A stretch of DNA of 64,000 nt from Nephromyces sp. MM_2019. Its lineage: Eukaryota > Apicomplexa > Aconoidasida > Nephromycida. Within the stretch, counting starts at the first letter, position 1. Every line of letters begins with the position of its first letter. Under the pieces are notes generated by a model. The model ran no database searches and was not told the DNA's origin. It worked only from the letters and a program-made list of their open reading frames with translations. A program made the translations under genes and the position numbers. Below are positions 1 to 12,952 of this stretch, piece after piece. The stretch is taken from NCBI GenBank assembly GCA_015657535.1, contig JADHZB010001371.1, forward strand, positions 1,090 through 65,089, written 5' to 3'.

Positions 1-3000
1 TATGTGTGCTGCTGATGAGGGGGTTGCTGATAGGCATCTCGCTACCACTATGTGTGCTGCTGATGAGGGGGTTGTTGCTATCACTACCACCATCAGCACC
101 ACCAAACCCACCACCAATACCACCACCACCCCCCTCAAAATCATCACTTTTTCCTTCATCTTCATCGTCTGAAAAACAGCAATCGGCTTCAAAATGAGCA
201 ATTTCACCACCAACTACCCCTACAGACTCGAAGTTTGTCTCAACTAAGGAAAACATCCTCATGGGGGTACTCACATTAGACAAGGTGAAGGGGGTGATGC
301 TAGAATCACCACCAGTTGTTGTGCAGTCGAAAGAATTGCTCCTCCTCTTCAAATTCTTCCCTAAGATTCGATTGCAAAGGTCAGAGCTACTTGCTGCCAT
401 CGGAAAGCCGGAAAATGAGGATTCTGCGACGAAAATTGGAAGTTTTCTCTCCTCTTCATCGGTTCTAGAAAACCCAGGTTCTTCACTCAATGAACTGCTC
501 AGATCCTCGCTGAGTGATCTCTTCGCAGGGATGCCACCATAGGCAGGAAAAGCTGGGGGTTTCCTCATCAGAGGAGGGCCTTTCATGCAGTCGGCTTCTT
601 CAACCTCTGGGCTTGAAGAAGGAGGAACACCGATATCATCATGATGATTGAAGATCTGCATTCTTGATGATGTAGCATCGTGTTGAAGATGAGAGTCTGG
701 TGACGGAGAAACCTGCTCTGGGAGAAGGGAGAAAAGGGCGTCTTTGCTTGAGATAACGCCCTCTTCAACACTGTCGTGTGCTATTCTTTCCTCCCTTGCT
801 TGCTCTACTTCATACTGTGCATGTTCACTCTCTTCATCGTTAGGAGCGATTGTCCTCATCCACGAGCATAGCGCTCTCTTTGTAAACGCACCAGAGCTTG
901 GTGTGTCCAGTATTTCTGCTGCGTTTTCTTCGTCGTAATCGCCACCAAAACGAGGTGTGTAGAAGCTCACTTCAATACTAGCATCATCTTCAAGTGTGAA
1001 TATGCCATGCGGAAGATTCTCAGATGGAGAAGAAGAATTTGCTGGGTTTTTCGAGTGAGAAGCTCCGTGTTTGCTCATGTTATCTTTCGGTAGGAACACA
1101 CGCCCGACAGCAAAGGGCAAATCATCATATGAAGACACATCAAACGCATAACTTCCAACTTTTTCTTGGATGAAGCTGCTATCCCCAACAGGTGTGTAGA
1201 AATCGTCATAATCATCAGAAAAGACCCAATCATCATTGTGTTCAGCACCTACCATCATTGGAGAGGCAGAAGCAGCAGCAACCCATCCATTTCGATCTTC
1301 TTCATCGCCATTCTTGCCAGAATCTTTGCCATATCTAGAAGAATCGCCGTTATTTTGGCGATTTCCTGCATATAGAAGTTCATCTTCATCAGGCGATCGT
1401 AGGGTAGCAGCAATCGCTTCACGTTCAGCAGATGGTGGTGATAGCGAGGGGCTTTCATCAACAAAAACATCATCTTTCAGGGTGATATCTTCCCCTCTGA
1501 GGCAATGAGAAATCGCCTCCTCTTCGTATTCAGGGGAAGTGATCATGACCCCCTCCTCCTTCTCTTCATCTCCAGAATCCTCCAAAATCTTCTCTTCTTC
1601 ACTTTGAACGCAAAGAGCTGCATCAGCAGCGTGCGCTATTGAAGCTGAAGCTGTCTTTATGGCGGTTTCCCCTTCATTTTGAGATTCATGCGATGAAAAC
1701 TCTGTCTTCACTTCTTCCAGCTTACACACTGCAGTGTCGAGCTCATCTTCATCGTGGTAACAGCTGATTTGAGGAGCAACAGCTCTCTCCACCTGCACAT
1801 CGCTCATCCCATGCACAGAGTTAACACACATGACACCATCTTCACCCTCGAATGATGTTTCCGGCATTCTATCATCCTCAGAGAACAAGGCTTCGTCAAC
1901 TCCACCTTCTCTCTCTTTTGAGATCTCTGAAGAATCTTCAGCTTCATCAGATATCATCAAATCCTCATCCAAAGATCTTATAAACTCTCCTTGGCAAGTG
2001 CCAGACTTCATCTCAGAGCTGCCAGACACACACACAGGAGAGAGGATGCTGCTTTCTTTTATATCCTTTTCTTCCTCGAGATTGAGAGCATTTCCCCAAC
2101 GATAATGATCTTCTTCAAAGCCAAAGTGTTCGTGATAGAGTAAGTTGATGATATCCACTTCATCTTCATCTATAAACTGCTCGAGCTCCACTATGCAAAT
2201 GACTTCAAAACCCCAAAAATCTTCAACTCCAGCAGAGTAACAGTAGTAGTCTACAGGACTCTTCAGCATGCGATCCTCATCTGCTCCACCAGCCTCAAAC
2301 AAAGCCATTTCATCACTTTCTTCAAAGACTAAATCAGGACAATCTGGAGGAGAGAAGGCATCTTCAATATCATCTTCAGAGTAAGCAGAAGAGAAAGAAG
2401 CATCAGCATCTTCATTGAGAGGGGAAGTCATCATATTCATTGAGGGAGATGAGGGCATCGGACACACAGCATCAGCACCTTCAGCAACCAATGAGCTCGT
2501 CTTCACTGAAAAATCACTCTGCATCACACACGCAGCATCATCATTCTCTGCCTCCACTTCTTGATCTACTTCCCTCACATCACGTAAAGGATCGTCTTCA
2601 GAGGAGCCCCTTGAAAAGTTCTCTAAATCTCCTGCCTCTTCCACATCATCTTCATCAGCTAAAATTTCGGCAAATTGCGATAAGTCTGAAGATCTTGTGT
2701 GCACTTCTCCATTCTTTGTCTCCGACTGTTTTCGTGCCAGATACTCATCTTCATCTTCTTCTAGGATTGTAGGCATTCTTTCACCCAAACCGTATATTCT
2801 TCTCAACTCAGCATCCTTCCTTAAACGAGTCTCTCGATCTTCAACTGCCCTCGGACGATACTGCACTGTAGACTGTTGGCTTAGCTTCTGAGACTTCGCC
2901 TGGCGATTCGCGAATCTACTGATTAGCCTCTGTAAAGCATTACGACCTATCGAAGTAGAGCCTGATTGCATCAGAGATGACAGTGTCTCCGTTGAAGATG

Positions 3001-6000
3001 ATTGAATCTCTTTGGAAGGCTCGTCATTCGACGGGGAACACACAGCAGTGTGTGTGGAAGCATCTTCAGAAGCGGAATCCTCCGTCAAAAAGTGAGAGAT
3101 AGAAGGCTCTTCTTGCTGAGATTCTGGAGCTGTGTGTAGCTCTTTGCTTTGAGTGTGTGAGGACGTCTCCTGTGCTTGGGGAAGGGGAGTCTGCGACTCG
3201 CACACAGTAGCCTCTTCGATAGCTTTGCAGGGTGCAGGAGACTCGCACGCAACACCTTCTTCGCCAACCCCAGACGCACACACAACACCTTCTTCGCCAA
3301 CCCCAGACGCACACACAACACCTTCTTCGCCAACCCCAGACGCACACACAACACCTTCTTCGCCAACCCCAGACTCGCACACAACACCTTCTTCGCCAAC
3401 CCCAGACGCACACACAACACCTTCTTCGCCAACCCCAGACGCACACACAACACCTTCTTCGCCAACCCCAGACGCACACACAACACCTTCTTCAGCAGGT
3501 TGACAGAAAAGGTCAGGAACTTCCATGTGCTTCAACCAAGTTCTCTGCATGCCTTCAAAGAGGTAGTCAGCATCTTCAACGCAGGGAGGAGGAGGGAACT
3601 CCATAGGAGTAGGCGCCATCTTTTGTGGATTCACAATGCTAACTCCCATCGACATTTTATCCAGGACTTCTGAGATATCATCTTCAACACACACAACACT
3701 CTCCTCATTCCGCGACGTAGCATGCTGAGAAGAGAGCTCGTTTTTAGTGCATTTCTCATCAATCCCAGCCTCAACTGAGTCCGCACACACTGCCACTCCA
3801 CTAGCTTTACCTTCGCGTGCGCCTTTTCCTAGTAGCTGGCCTAGCTTTCCTCCCAGTGGATAAGGAGCACGCACCTCTTCCTCCTCATTGGCAAGGCCAG
3901 AAGCACCTTGACAGGGCACCGCAGGTTTGTGTGGAGCACCGTGAGAGCAGCAAGCTGTGAATCCACCTTGAAGCAGAGAAGGAAGCGCTTCTGGAGACTT
4001 GGTTGTGTGTGTCATCACCACCATTGAGCTACAAACAGTCACATCTCCCAGCACTTTTGTAGTTTCAGCGATATTGAGGGAATCTTCACGTTCGCGAGAA
4101 GCATGTGAAGGTGGGGGGGGATGCCCATCCCGAGAGGAGGCCAACACACAGGAGGGAACATTGTGCTGGGGGGTGGTGGTGGAGATTATTTTCTCGTTTC
4201 CACAGCCAGTGATCCAGGGGGGGGGATGGGGGAGGTAGCTGCTCAAGGTGTTAGTGGTTTTCTCGTTTCCAGAGCCAAGGATGGCAGAGAGAGGAAGGGG
4301 GGATAGATCTAAGGTGGCATCTGAGTCTTTGAAGCATTCGCTTACAGCTGGAAGATCTTCTGGATTCGGGATGACTGTAATGTTCTCCACAATGTGAAGC
4401 TCCTTTAGAAGCTTTGTATCATTTGAAGCCACAACTGTGTGTGAGCCATCAATCGAAAGCTGCTTCTTTAGCGAATCCTCTTTGTCACATGACGTAGAGA
4501 CGTTTGGCGAGCTCTTCTCTACAGGCCTATGCAGCTCTTTAGCATCGTCTTCAAGCAGGAAAATCGACACTTTCTCGCATGCACCAGGAAGCACAACACT
4601 AACAACCTCAGACTCAGCACTAGAAACTTCTCCATGATTCGAAAGATCCTCAGTAGAGACCATAGTAGTATCTCGTCTCAACTCATGCGAATCATCATCA
4701 AAGGCAGCGAAAAGCTCTTTAAACTGCTTTGGCATAACACCATCATCCTTCTCCACCATACTACACCTTCGCCATGCTCCTTCTTCAGCAGAACACACGA
4801 GCTCTGAGACGGTTTCCCCGGTTGAAGAGACCTCGTTGAGCTTCTCATCTTCTCCTGCACACTCACTCTCAGAGAAAAACCTACCGGAAGCTTCTGAAGA
4901 TACCCCAGAACCGAGACAATCTTCAACACACATATCTTCTTGCTGCTCATTAGAAACCAGTGTTTTCACACCTTGCTCACACACCAGACTGAAGCAATCT
5001 TTCTTCTCTTCTATCAATAATCGTGAACTGATCGCTTCCTCTTCAAGCAGACTAACAGACTTCTCCGGTTTAACCTCGGGATAGCTCGTCGCACACAACT
5101 CTTTGCTGGCATTCTCGCTACTGGAACCACACACATCACTAGCTCCTACTGCTTTATCACGCTTCTGCTTTCTATCAAGAAGCGAACGACTCCCACTGTT
5201 CGCGTCATTAGCAGTATCAACATCATCTTGATGTGATGTGTGAAGTCCAGGAGAAGATTCCTCATCGGAAAGCAAGGCTGGGAAGCTCGCATCACTCACA
5301 CTCACACTCAGCGTATCATAACGAAGGCTTTCGCCGTTTTTTCCGTCTATAGATGAAGATGATGAAGATGAAGAAGATGCTTCCGAGGGATAACGATCTT
5401 TGGAGCTCTCTTCATCCCAGCTAGAAGTACCGGGAGTGCCAGGGGCTAACGAGCTCCTTTGCTTACCAACAAACACACATTCTTCTGAGCTCAGTGCTTC
5501 ACTAGAAATGAGAGTAGCCTCCTTTCCAGAACGCACACAGCTACCATCAAAGTCAACTTCAAGGCTGCTCTGATCCTCAGGCCTTAACGCTAACACACAA
5601 GAAGCTTTATCTTCACATCGAGCTGCCTGCTCAAGCAATCTTGATTGAGGCTTTAGGTTTTCTCCCTTGTTATCTTGGCAGCCATCCTCATTGAGTGAAT
5701 TCACTCGAGATGCTCTCTTTGGCAAAGCAGCTAACACACAAGACTCTTGCTCCAATGAGGAAGGATTTGTACCTATTGTGTGTGTTCCAGGTTGCTCTAT
5801 CTCGCCTTCAACAGCATCAGAGGTTATCTCAGACTCTGTAACTACCACAGTAGTTCCCGCCAACAAGTGATTGTCTGTTAAATGCTCTGATGCTGCATCA
5901 GTCTCGGTCTCAATGATAGTATTACCCGTCTCTCCTTCGAGCAGTGTATTAGATAAGATTTTAGCAGTTGGGTTGCGATCTATAAGCTTTGGAGGAGGAA

Positions 6001-9000
6001 GATGATGATAGGAATCGCTGCTTCGCTTGTTAGCATTCACTAGAGAGGGGGTTTGCACACTGAGTGAGGCGTTTTGTACACTAGCTGAAGCGTTTCGCAC
6101 ACCTCGAAACTTTGTGTGTGCTTTCACTCCAACTCCATCCAAACTATTGGAGCTTGCCGTAGCCTCAACACAAGTTCCTAGTTCGCCCTTTGGGGGTGTA
6201 TGTACAGTCGCAAGAGCGTAAAGCGCTTCCTCCTTCTGGAAAACAGAAGGTTGTGGGCCAGCGGAGAGGAGTCCTGGGCTTGACTCTTCTTCAGACTCAC
6301 ACACAGCACCTACCACGAGCGATGCAGCCATCCCTTTGCTGATCTCGGCCCGTGAAGACGACGATGACGAAGATGATGACACACTCGTCTTATGTGTTAC
6401 TTCGTATAGCCCATCCATCTCGCAAGACTTGAAAAGCTTGGCTTCTTCTATCCCAGCAGCCATTGTAGTTATGTTAAGCTGCACACTACTAGCTGCCTTT
6501 TGCTCTGTCGTCTTTGAAGACTCTGTAACGGTCCGCTTCTCCACTCTGTGTGTGCTGTGAAGAGCCTCTGAAGCATTAGAGATCGGCGAGATCAGCGAGT
6601 TGCTACTCTCATCCATATGCTCATAATGAGAGAGTTTTTGATGACGACGCTCATCTCCCGATTTCACAGGCTTTCTAGCCTCTTCAAAGTCATCATTCCC
6701 TCGTCTCGACACCTCAGAAGCTCCCAACTCCGTCTCCTCAGCTCCTAGCTCAGAGCAAGCAGCTTCCTCCCGAGATGTAGGTGAAGAACAGCCCTCCTCT
6801 TGGGGATTCCCGGCATCCCCAGTGGTGCTAGCTGGAAGAGTATCGCTGTTCAGACTACTCTTAACACTCACACACAGACCTCCATCAGCTTCAAGCTTAT
6901 CTGCATCATGATTTTCTCTCGCTGGAATAACAGCCACATTGCGAGTATAAACGCCCACAGAATCAGTGCTTATACCTTCAATCTTTATACAGTTTCCCTC
7001 TGCCTTCGACTGGGAATCGCTGCTAAGCCCTTCTATACATGAAGACGAAGGAAAATTGTCAGGCATCTCAGCAGCTCTGCCATCTCTTTTCTCCCCATCT
7101 TCAAGCTTCTCTAGACAGGTAATCACTGGCTTTCCAGTGAAAAAGCCTCTCAGCTTCTTGCTGGAGCTATTGGAAGCCAACCAGTCGTCAAATCGTGGCT
7201 GCTTGAAGTGTTTTCTCTCTGAAGAGCCTTCGGTTTTGATAGAAGCCTCTGGATTCCCAGTAAAACTAAAGCGTGAAGAAGCAGCACACAAACCATCCTC
7301 ATTGCTCAGTGAGTGGTCTACCGAGCTTTCAACACAGAAAGAGTTTGAAGCTTCGTTTTCTTCCGTCTTTCCAGCCTCTAGGGAAGCAGAATTACCACCG
7401 TTTGTCACGTTTTTCTTGCCGTTGTTCTTCGATGCTTCTTCCAGCATCTTTACGATCATATCTCCCAGCCGTGTGTGCACCCCTGAAGAACAACTCGATG
7501 AGTTTCCTGACTCTGCACCAGCAGCTTTATCGGCTTCTGATGTATCTTCAAGCACTTTCAGCTGCTTTGAAGGCAGTTCAGCGAGGGGTTCAGCAGATTG
7601 ACCGGCAGAAGATACCTTTTTCTTGCTTTCGCACACATAGCTTGAAGCAGGAAGCTCATACGCAGCCGATTCCGGCAAGTCAACGAGAGGAGCGTCCAAG
7701 GTTAGCTCAAGAGAGGGTAAGGAATGTAAAGCAGGCACACCATTTTCAGCAGCAGAATCTTCATAGTTTCTAGCTGAGTGTGAATCTGACAGGAAGAAAA
7801 AGTAGGAAAGAGAGAGCTGTCACTTGGAGACTTGTAGAGGTTGAAGGAGAGCAGAGCTTTCATTTTGAAGCACTCGGTTAAGCGAATTAAAGAGAGGAGC
7901 TTGCACGTGTGTGTGAGAGTGTAACAGTGTGATAGTGAGACTGTGAGGGAATGAGAGTGTGTGCAAATGTATATATATATATGTAGGCTAGTTTGCGAAA
8001 GAGTGCTTACCATGTTGCTCATCATCTCCTTTTACAAGGGCAGAGCCACTGCTTAAATCTTCCAAGCATTTCTGGTTGGGTGTGCCGTTAAGAGTGCTTG
8101 AAACAGTATCATCAGATGCATTCGATAGTGCTTGAGCATGGCTCTTCACGAAGCGCCTCAAACTGTGCCGAATCTTTCTCACTGAAGATATAGTATAAAG
8201 GTGGTGTGTGTGTGACACGAACACAAGAAGATTTGAAGCAGATAAAGACTTCCAGAAGCGTCTAACAGCGTTGGCTTAAGTGAAACAGCAAAATGTATTG
8301 GGAGATGTCATGATTTCACACACGGATACACACGAAAAAACACATTCACAGCCACACACACATGGACATACATATTCACACCCACACACACACACAGACA
8401 CAGACACAGACACAGACACACCCACATTGAAACATCCAGATACACACACACACACAGACACAGACACAGACACAGACACAGACACAGACACAGACACAGA
8501 CACACCCACATTGAAACATCCAGATACACACCCACACACACGTTAACATACGGTCAAAGCGTCAAAAAGGAATCTTTCAAAAGTAGCCTCAGAGATAGAG
8601 GAGAGGCTCTGCCTTCTTAAAGAAGAGGACAAGCTCCCACACACACTAAAAGCACAATATTTTGATATTCCAAGCATTCTTACGTGGAGGTTCTGCTGCT
8701 TCTGTAACAGTTATAATATTGTTGTAATGTCCGGCGCCATCCTGCAGTTGAAGATAAACAACACACACAAGAAACGAGTAGGCGAAGGCATAAAAGAAGC
8801 AAAGAATCGTGTCAGGAGAGAGAAAATCAACACTGCAACAAGAGCTAAAGAATCACACGAACTGCAAAACAGAGACACACACTGCTACATAGACACACAC
8901 TCAAACAAACAACAGTCAGAAACAAAGATAAAACAGAAAACAACACACATTTTGATACCTCAAGAGCAGCAAAAAGCTTTATCTCCAATATTTGGAAGTA

Positions 9001-12000
9001 CACACACATATTTCATCAAATTCCTAGCTAAAAAAGCTGTAAAAACACACACAGAATTACAAGAAAAGCAAAAGGAAACTTCTCCCTTTAAAGCAAGCAA
9101 ACGGGCATCAAACAAAGGAGCCTGAACATACCGAAATGACGATTTCTCCTCCATCACATACATAACGTCCATCAACAACAAACTTCAGTTCGTAAGTTCC
9201 GGGTATTCTAGGCAGGGTGAGAATGTAGCATCTGAAGAAGCAGAAAAAACCAACACACACAATAAGTCTCAGTTTGACAAAATTCTAGGCTGAAGAAGTA
9301 ATACACACTAAAGTCAAACAAACGCTGTATGATATCTTCAAACTTTAGATAAATGAGCTATTCACACTCATAACTACAGATTATGAAGATATTCGCTATT
9401 GCACGAGCAGCTTGAGCATTCTTATTGAGCAAAGGCGTAGATTGATGAACGTTCTGTGTGTGCAGGCAAGAATTTTATTCGCTAAGAAAGGGTTTATGTA
9501 GACCTCTATTCTCCGTCTGCTCGTATAGTCTCTTGTGTGTGTGTGTGTGTGCTTGCGTGATCATATTTGGGTGCAAATGCGTGAATCGGTGCACATTTAA
9601 GTGTATGTGCGTGTGTGTGCTACATGGGATGAAGCAAACATCTTCATACTTACCCTCGTACTGCACAGTACTTCATCATGTGGGGCTTACTCCACTGGGG
9701 AGTCGAGAAACTTCCAATAACCTGCAAAAAGGAATGCAAGCCATTCGTTGAGGGCGCACACACACACACATCAACACACGCAGTGAGCCGGCCTCGCATC
9801 TCACACACACATTTAACTTCTCATAACATGCAAACACAAACAGCCTGCCTCGCGTCATACACACTAATTCAACCTCTCATCACACGCACACTGGTAACCT
9901 CTCATACCTCAACGATCATCCCAGGAGCATCCCAATACCACTTGATAATCCAGTTGTAAGTCTCATCATCTATGAGCGTTCTAGTCTGATGACCTCTCCA
10001 AAACTTCTGGATGACCGTACTCGCACACACACGCACATCCATGATAGTCTTTGTCTAAAAGAAGAGCATCAGAAAAAGCTCAGTGAAAAGCTACGAAATC
10101 GATGCAAAAAGAAACGGAGGTGTGTGTGTGTGTGTCTGTTTGAGAGCAGTTTCTTCTCTTCAACAGAGTAGTGCGGAGGGTGCAAAAACGAAAGTGTAAT
10201 GGTGTGGTATGCCATGCAAACCGGGACATCTTAGGGCTTCATCATCTGTGTATGTACATCCAGGACACACCAAAAATCATAGTCCAACACACACACACAC
10301 ACACATATACCCTTAATTAGTGTGTAGAACAGCAGCAAAAGCAAACAGCCTTCATCTTTAGTATATACACACCCAAGACACACCAACAATCATAGTCCAA
10401 CACACACACACACACACTACCCAAAAAAATGCTTCTCCTCCATCTTCAAAGCAAGCCCATTTTCAAGCAAAGCTATGCATTTGGAGTAAAAAATAGCCTT
10501 TTATTGCTTACCATTTGCTCAAAATTTACCAATCGACGATCTAAGTAGGCTCTCCAATTCTTCTGTATCACAATCTGTTAATGGGAGAAGAAAGCGCAAC
10601 AAAAAAAGGTGCGTTGACACACATGAAACGGGATAAATTCACACACGAAAGTGGATAGATGCTCACACACACACACACACACACACAAAGCAGTAAAGTA
10701 ATACACACAAAAGCGGATAAACCGGAGAATTCCTGCAAAAATGCTCCAATGGCTGTTACTTATACACAAAAGTTAAGTGAAAAAGCAAAACAAATCTTCG
10801 GTTCAGAGCGAATAAATCGAAACAGCACCAAAAGCACACACACGCACACACACACACTGCAATAGTCTCGCACTCAAACCAGTAGCTAAAGCATAGCTTG
10901 AGCCAAAAAGCGCCAGAAGTGCGCCACATACACTCCTAACCATAACCACACACACCCAAAACCATCGCCCTACACACACCCACAACCACCACACCACCGC
11001 CACACCCACACACACACCAACACACACACACACACACATTGGCACCTAAAGCAAGCCAAAAAACTCCGTTTAACCATCACACACAAAAATATCCATACAA
11101 ACACCCCCCCAAATCATACTGAGGGGCTACCAATACTATTCAACCAGGGAAAGCAACTCACCGCTGATTCCTGCCTTAAGTGAAGCCACCACCTAACCTC
11201 ACACTCAAACTGACGAGGGTATCGGCCATAGAGCTTCCCTCTCCACACAGCCTGAATCTTCGTGGCAGCCTCATTCCTTTTATTAGCCAATGAGAGGCGA
11301 TTATTATACTGTTTCCTCACTCTGTAACCTCTGTAATACCTCTGGATGGTAGTCTGTAGAGTTATCGAAAAAGAAACGTGAGAGCGTATGTGTGTGTGTG
11401 TGGGGTGTAGCAGCGTAATGGGTAATGGGTGTGTTGCACGTAGCAGTATCTCGTGTTTGTTGCATGCAGCAGTATATCGTGTTGCATGCAGAAGCACACC
11501 CCCCTCCTCACCCCCCCGCTTCCCCTTACCGCAACTGCATGCTGTAGCATATGCTTCAAGGCTTTCACGATAGAGATATGAACAGGTGGATTCTGAAGAT
11601 TCTCTCTAACCTCAGGGCAAGCACTCCTCACGCCAACCCTACTATGAGCAGAGCTGCTTAAACCTGCCGCTCTGTCTCTCACACACCTCATCTCTGCAGA
11701 CTGGTCGGTTATAGATAGGCTACTCTGAGTAACACCATCTTCAAGCCTCATCCCAGGAGGTGGTGTAGCTCTCGTTCGCACACCACCATCACTGCGGTGA
11801 GCATCTTCCTTGCAATAATTCTCATATATCTGAGCCATCAAACTTATACGTCGAGCTCGCACACACTTTGCTTCATGATACTTGAGAATCTCATTATTTG
11901 GAAGTCCATCTTCATTGAGAACAAGCTTAGTGGCGTGTATGTACACTGGAGGCAAGAAGCGGGTGACGTTGGAATCAGTCTGTGAGCCTCTGGAAACTAG

Positions 12001-12915
12001 CAGAAAGGAACGCTCATCGGGTGTTATAGTAGAAGTATATGTGTGGGATTCATCAGAAGAGGAGGATGCGGAAGATGAAGAGGAGATCGAGGTAGAAGAG
12101 GAGCTTCCCAGAGCTCTCACTGCTCGATGGGAAGTAGAATTTCCAGAGGACTGCTGTACGCATACCCGGTGGTTTCTTATAGTTTTCTTAGCTTTTGACA
12201 CAGCAGAGCCGTTAGAATCAGAAACTTCACGAGCATCGAATAGAGCCGGAGTAGGAGGAAGAGCAGCGTAAACCCCAGCTGTAGAAACAACGGAATCGGC
12301 AAAACGCACTGTTTCCCTAGGCTCCTTCCTTTTGCCGTTATTGAATGAGGGTGAAGGCAGAGCATAGGATTCCGAGCTGCTCTCGCTGGAGTTAGAGAGG
12401 CAGCTACTAAGGGGCTGAGCATTGCCATTGAAGACCTGCTTACCATACATCCATTTGGGGGTTATATTCTGAGATAATGCCGGAGAATGACTCGCTTGCT
12501 GGTGGTAGTTCCTCCCTGAGAGAGCTGCTGTGCTAGTAACAGCTACGTGGTTTCTAGGGCTTCCTGAGGAAAGCGAAGGGAGAACCCTTGCACACGCGTC
12601 AACACCACCGGATTTCGTCACAAAATCGCTTAAAGTTTCACTTCCAAGGTACCCTGATATTGAGAAGAGCACACACACACACGCACACAGAGCGATAGTC
12701 AGCGAGAAAAATTGAGAGATTGAGAAATATACATATTTATATGAGGAATAGTTTGGAATTTGTGAAGATGGTAATCATGTGAAGTAGATGCTCGCCATCT
12801 TGATGTTCGTAAGGAAGCGGAAGAAGTCTAGCTCCACTATCAAATGCCATCAAAATACATACACTGCGAACTAGTAAAGCACACACACACACTCACACAC
12901 ACACTCACACACACA

Positions 12916-12952
<37 letters not shown>

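Larger units (their letters stand above)
1..7785 (-). other. Single giant exon of the 1-14848 gene: open reading frame without a stop to the window edge
   Basis: I read this frame (codons on plus triplets starting at positions 2, 5, 8 and so on) line by line and found no stop from 7785 down to base 2, about 2,595 codons. It is absent from a list of closed ORFs because its stop lies outside the window. Upstream the frame closes at 7820-7822. Just before that limit the minus strand has a long pyrimidine tract ending in CAG at 7786-7788, a strong 3' splice site. The preceding exon ends at 8011 before GTAAGC, and the split codon (one base plus two) restores a GAT codon, so the 225-bp intron is well supported. 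The protein is rich in Ser, Glu, Asp, Ala and Val, has poly-Ser runs (near 5345-5375 and 6358-6380) and many Val-Cys pairs encoded by GTGTG(C/T), and shows no recognisable folded domain. It is probably intrinsically disordered. Confidence 0.88.

Noticed and set aside
3251..3499. CRISPR-like regular repeats
   Set aside because: Head-to-tail 33-bp units without unique spacers, inside a coding exon of a eukaryotic gene; a minisatellite, not a CRISPR array.
3066..3673. Open frames on both strands through the 33-bp array (Pro/Thr/His-rich, Phe/Ala-rich, Trp/Arg/Cys-rich, Leu/Lys-rich)
   Set aside because: They arise because a 33-bp unit keeps all frames open. Only the Gly/Glu/Val minus frame continues into the long open frame on both sides.
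8276..8546. Asp-Thr or Val-Ser repeat proteins on either strand
   Set aside because: Translation of an intronic CA/CAGACA microsatellite; no start or splice context.
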